A DNA stretch of 15,845 bases, taken from the NCBI GenBank assembly GCA_013153205.1, contig JAADEW010000112.1, positions 1-15,845 on the forward strand, read 5' to 3'. The notes beneath the pieces are model-generated. The model did not search any database and was not told the origin of the DNA. It worked only from the letters and a program-made list of their open reading frames with translations. The translations under genes and the position numbers were made by a program. The stretch is from Deferribacteres bacterium (GTDB taxonomy: Bacteria > Thermosulfidibacterota > Thermosulfidibacteria > Thermosulfidibacterales > Thermosulfidibacteraceae). Shown piece by piece: positions 15,297 through 15,845 of this stretch (position 1 is its first letter; every line of letters starts with the position of its first letter).

Positions 15297-15669
15297 GGCA
15301 TCCTCCTCTTTTTAAGCTATGGGTTAATCTAAAGGTGCTGTCTGAAACCACTTTTTCCATCTTCCTTTTATACTCCCCGGCTTCAGGCAGAGAAGAGACG
15401 GCTTTAAGCACAGCTTTTATTATCCCTGCCGCCTCCGGGGATAAATCTCTTCTTATGCTGTAAACCACCCATCTGTCTTCCCTTTTTGACTCAACTATAC
15501 CGGCATTTTTCATGTATATAAGGTGCCTTGAAGCCTTGGTTTGGGTTATGTTCAGAATTTCCATAATCTCACACACGCAGAGGGAATGCATTGAGAGAAG
15601 GTAAAGAATCCAGAGCCTTGTCTCCTCGGAAAGGGCTTTCATAACCCGCTCAATTCCTTTTACGCTCAA
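15274..15669 (-). CDS. ArsR/SmtB-family transcriptional regulator
   Basis: Winged-helix regulator of 131 aa. The segment ALSEETRLWILYLL (12-25) and the recognition-helix region ITQTKASRHLIYMKNAGIV (41-59) are typical. CVC at 31-33, within LCVCEIMEIL, matches the metal/metalloid-sensing position of ArsR-type proteins, which bind As(III) or Sb(III). C124 and H125 near the C-terminus could add ligands. The family represses its own operon until the ligand binds. The start is TTG 15669, supported by GGAGG at 15675-15679, 5 bases upstream. An ATG at 15642 would remove nine residues including the start of the first helix. It leads the unit with the FmdE protein and permease. Confidence 0.88.
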   Translation of the reverse strand: MSVKGIERVMKALSEETRLWILYLLSMHSLCVCEIMEILNITQTKASRHLIYMKNAGIVESKREDRWVVYSIRRDLSPEAAGIIKAVLKAVSSLPEAGEYKRKMEKVVSDSTFRLTHSLKRGGCHVGRKVS

Positions 15670-15845
15670 ACAGTCCTCCGCATCTTTTCACTGTCCTTTT
15701 ACTTAAATCGGACCAGACCGAACCTCATCACGCCATCCCAGCCGAGCCATCAATGCCACCATTAACCTTTAAGCACCACAGTGAACGGCGGGACCACGCA
15801 AAAAGTCAGCACCACCAACTCCTCACTTTCCGCCCCATCACCTCA
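15670..15845. other. upstream region of arsR; no gene recognised
   Basis: These 176 bases run from the arsR start to the window edge and should hold the arsR promoter. The plus strand is markedly C-rich and G-poor. Two short minus-strand frames are present. One ends at 15762 and reads LVVLTFCVVPPFTVVLKG at its end, but has a TGA stop at the very edge of the window. The other is a 19-codon frame at 15703-15762 that starts where the first one stops (TAATG). Neither is convincing. No tRNA, SRP RNA, RNase P or tmRNA pattern was recognised. Confidence 0.4.
15698..15707. promoter_or_regulatory. candidate operator or -10 region upstream of arsR
   Basis: TTTACTTAAA is an AT-rich inverted repeat (arms TTTA/TAAA) 28 bases ahead of the arsR start, in an otherwise GC-rich stretch. 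ArsR-family operators are often AT-rich dyads at the promoter. No convincing -35/-10 pair could be set with it, so this is weak. Confidence 0.22.

Noticed and set aside
15753..15845. Plus-strand open frame running off the window edge (starts MPPLTFKHHSERRDHAK)
   Set aside because: It has a His/Arg/Gln-rich composition unlike the neighbouring proteins, no SD site, and looks like a shadow of the C-rich strand.
1..15845. CRISPR arrays, insertion sequences, tRNA or rRNA genes
   Set aside because: No repeated spacer pattern, transposase frame, terminal repeats or RNA gene signature was seen anywhere in the window.

Overview
The window carries a nearly gap-free hydrogen-oxidation island from a bacterium. 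Organism clues are indirect. AGA/AGG and ATA codons are used heavily, proteins are Lys/Glu-rich, genes are tightly packed with many overlaps, and internal genes have clear Shine-Dalgarno (SD) sites. This suits a thermophilic anaerobic hydrogenotroph such as an Aquificota/Desulfurobacteriales or Thermodesulfobacteriota relative. That placement is inference; there is no rRNA or marker gene to confirm it.

Layout. (1) 1-5292, plus strand: a membrane-bound, periplasm-facing uptake [NiFe]-hydrogenase operon in the same order as E. coli hybOABCD: small subunit with Tat signal, four-cluster ferredoxin HybA, NrfD-type membrane subunit HybB, large subunit, and maturation endopeptidase. (2) 5289-8370, minus strand: a five-gene ECF-type nickel importer, transcribed nikK-nikM-nikL-nikQ-nikO, with both accessory proteins NikK and NikL as separate genes. 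(3) 8428-13946, plus strand: a complete maturation set hypE-hypD-hypF-hypC-hypA-hypB. (4) 13933-15669, minus strand: a three-gene unit of an ArsR-type repressor with a CxC pair, an FmdE-domain protein with a C-terminal zinc ribbon, and a TauE/SafE permease. (5) 15670-15845: a short tail with no convincing gene.

How the parts fit. NikKMLQO would bring in Ni2+. HypA/HypB deliver it, while HypF/HypE make the cyanide ligand and HypC/HypD assemble Fe(CN)2CO for the large subunit. The HybD-like protease then trims the large subunit at its C-terminus, and the folded small/large pair is exported by the Tat signal of the small subunit. Electrons from H2 would pass through the small-subunit clusters and HybA to HybB and the quinone pool. 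The proximal-cluster ligands are of the standard kind, not the oxygen-tolerant six-cysteine kind.

The only substantial non-coding space inside the island is the 57 bp between nikK and hypE. It holds two back-to-back promoter candidates, both placed so that transcription would start at or next to the ATG (leaderless mRNAs). Both convergent junctions overlap at the stop codons (4 bp and 14 bp), so there is no room for ordinary terminators. The least understood part is the arsR-fmdE-tauE unit, for which I offer only a hypothesis.
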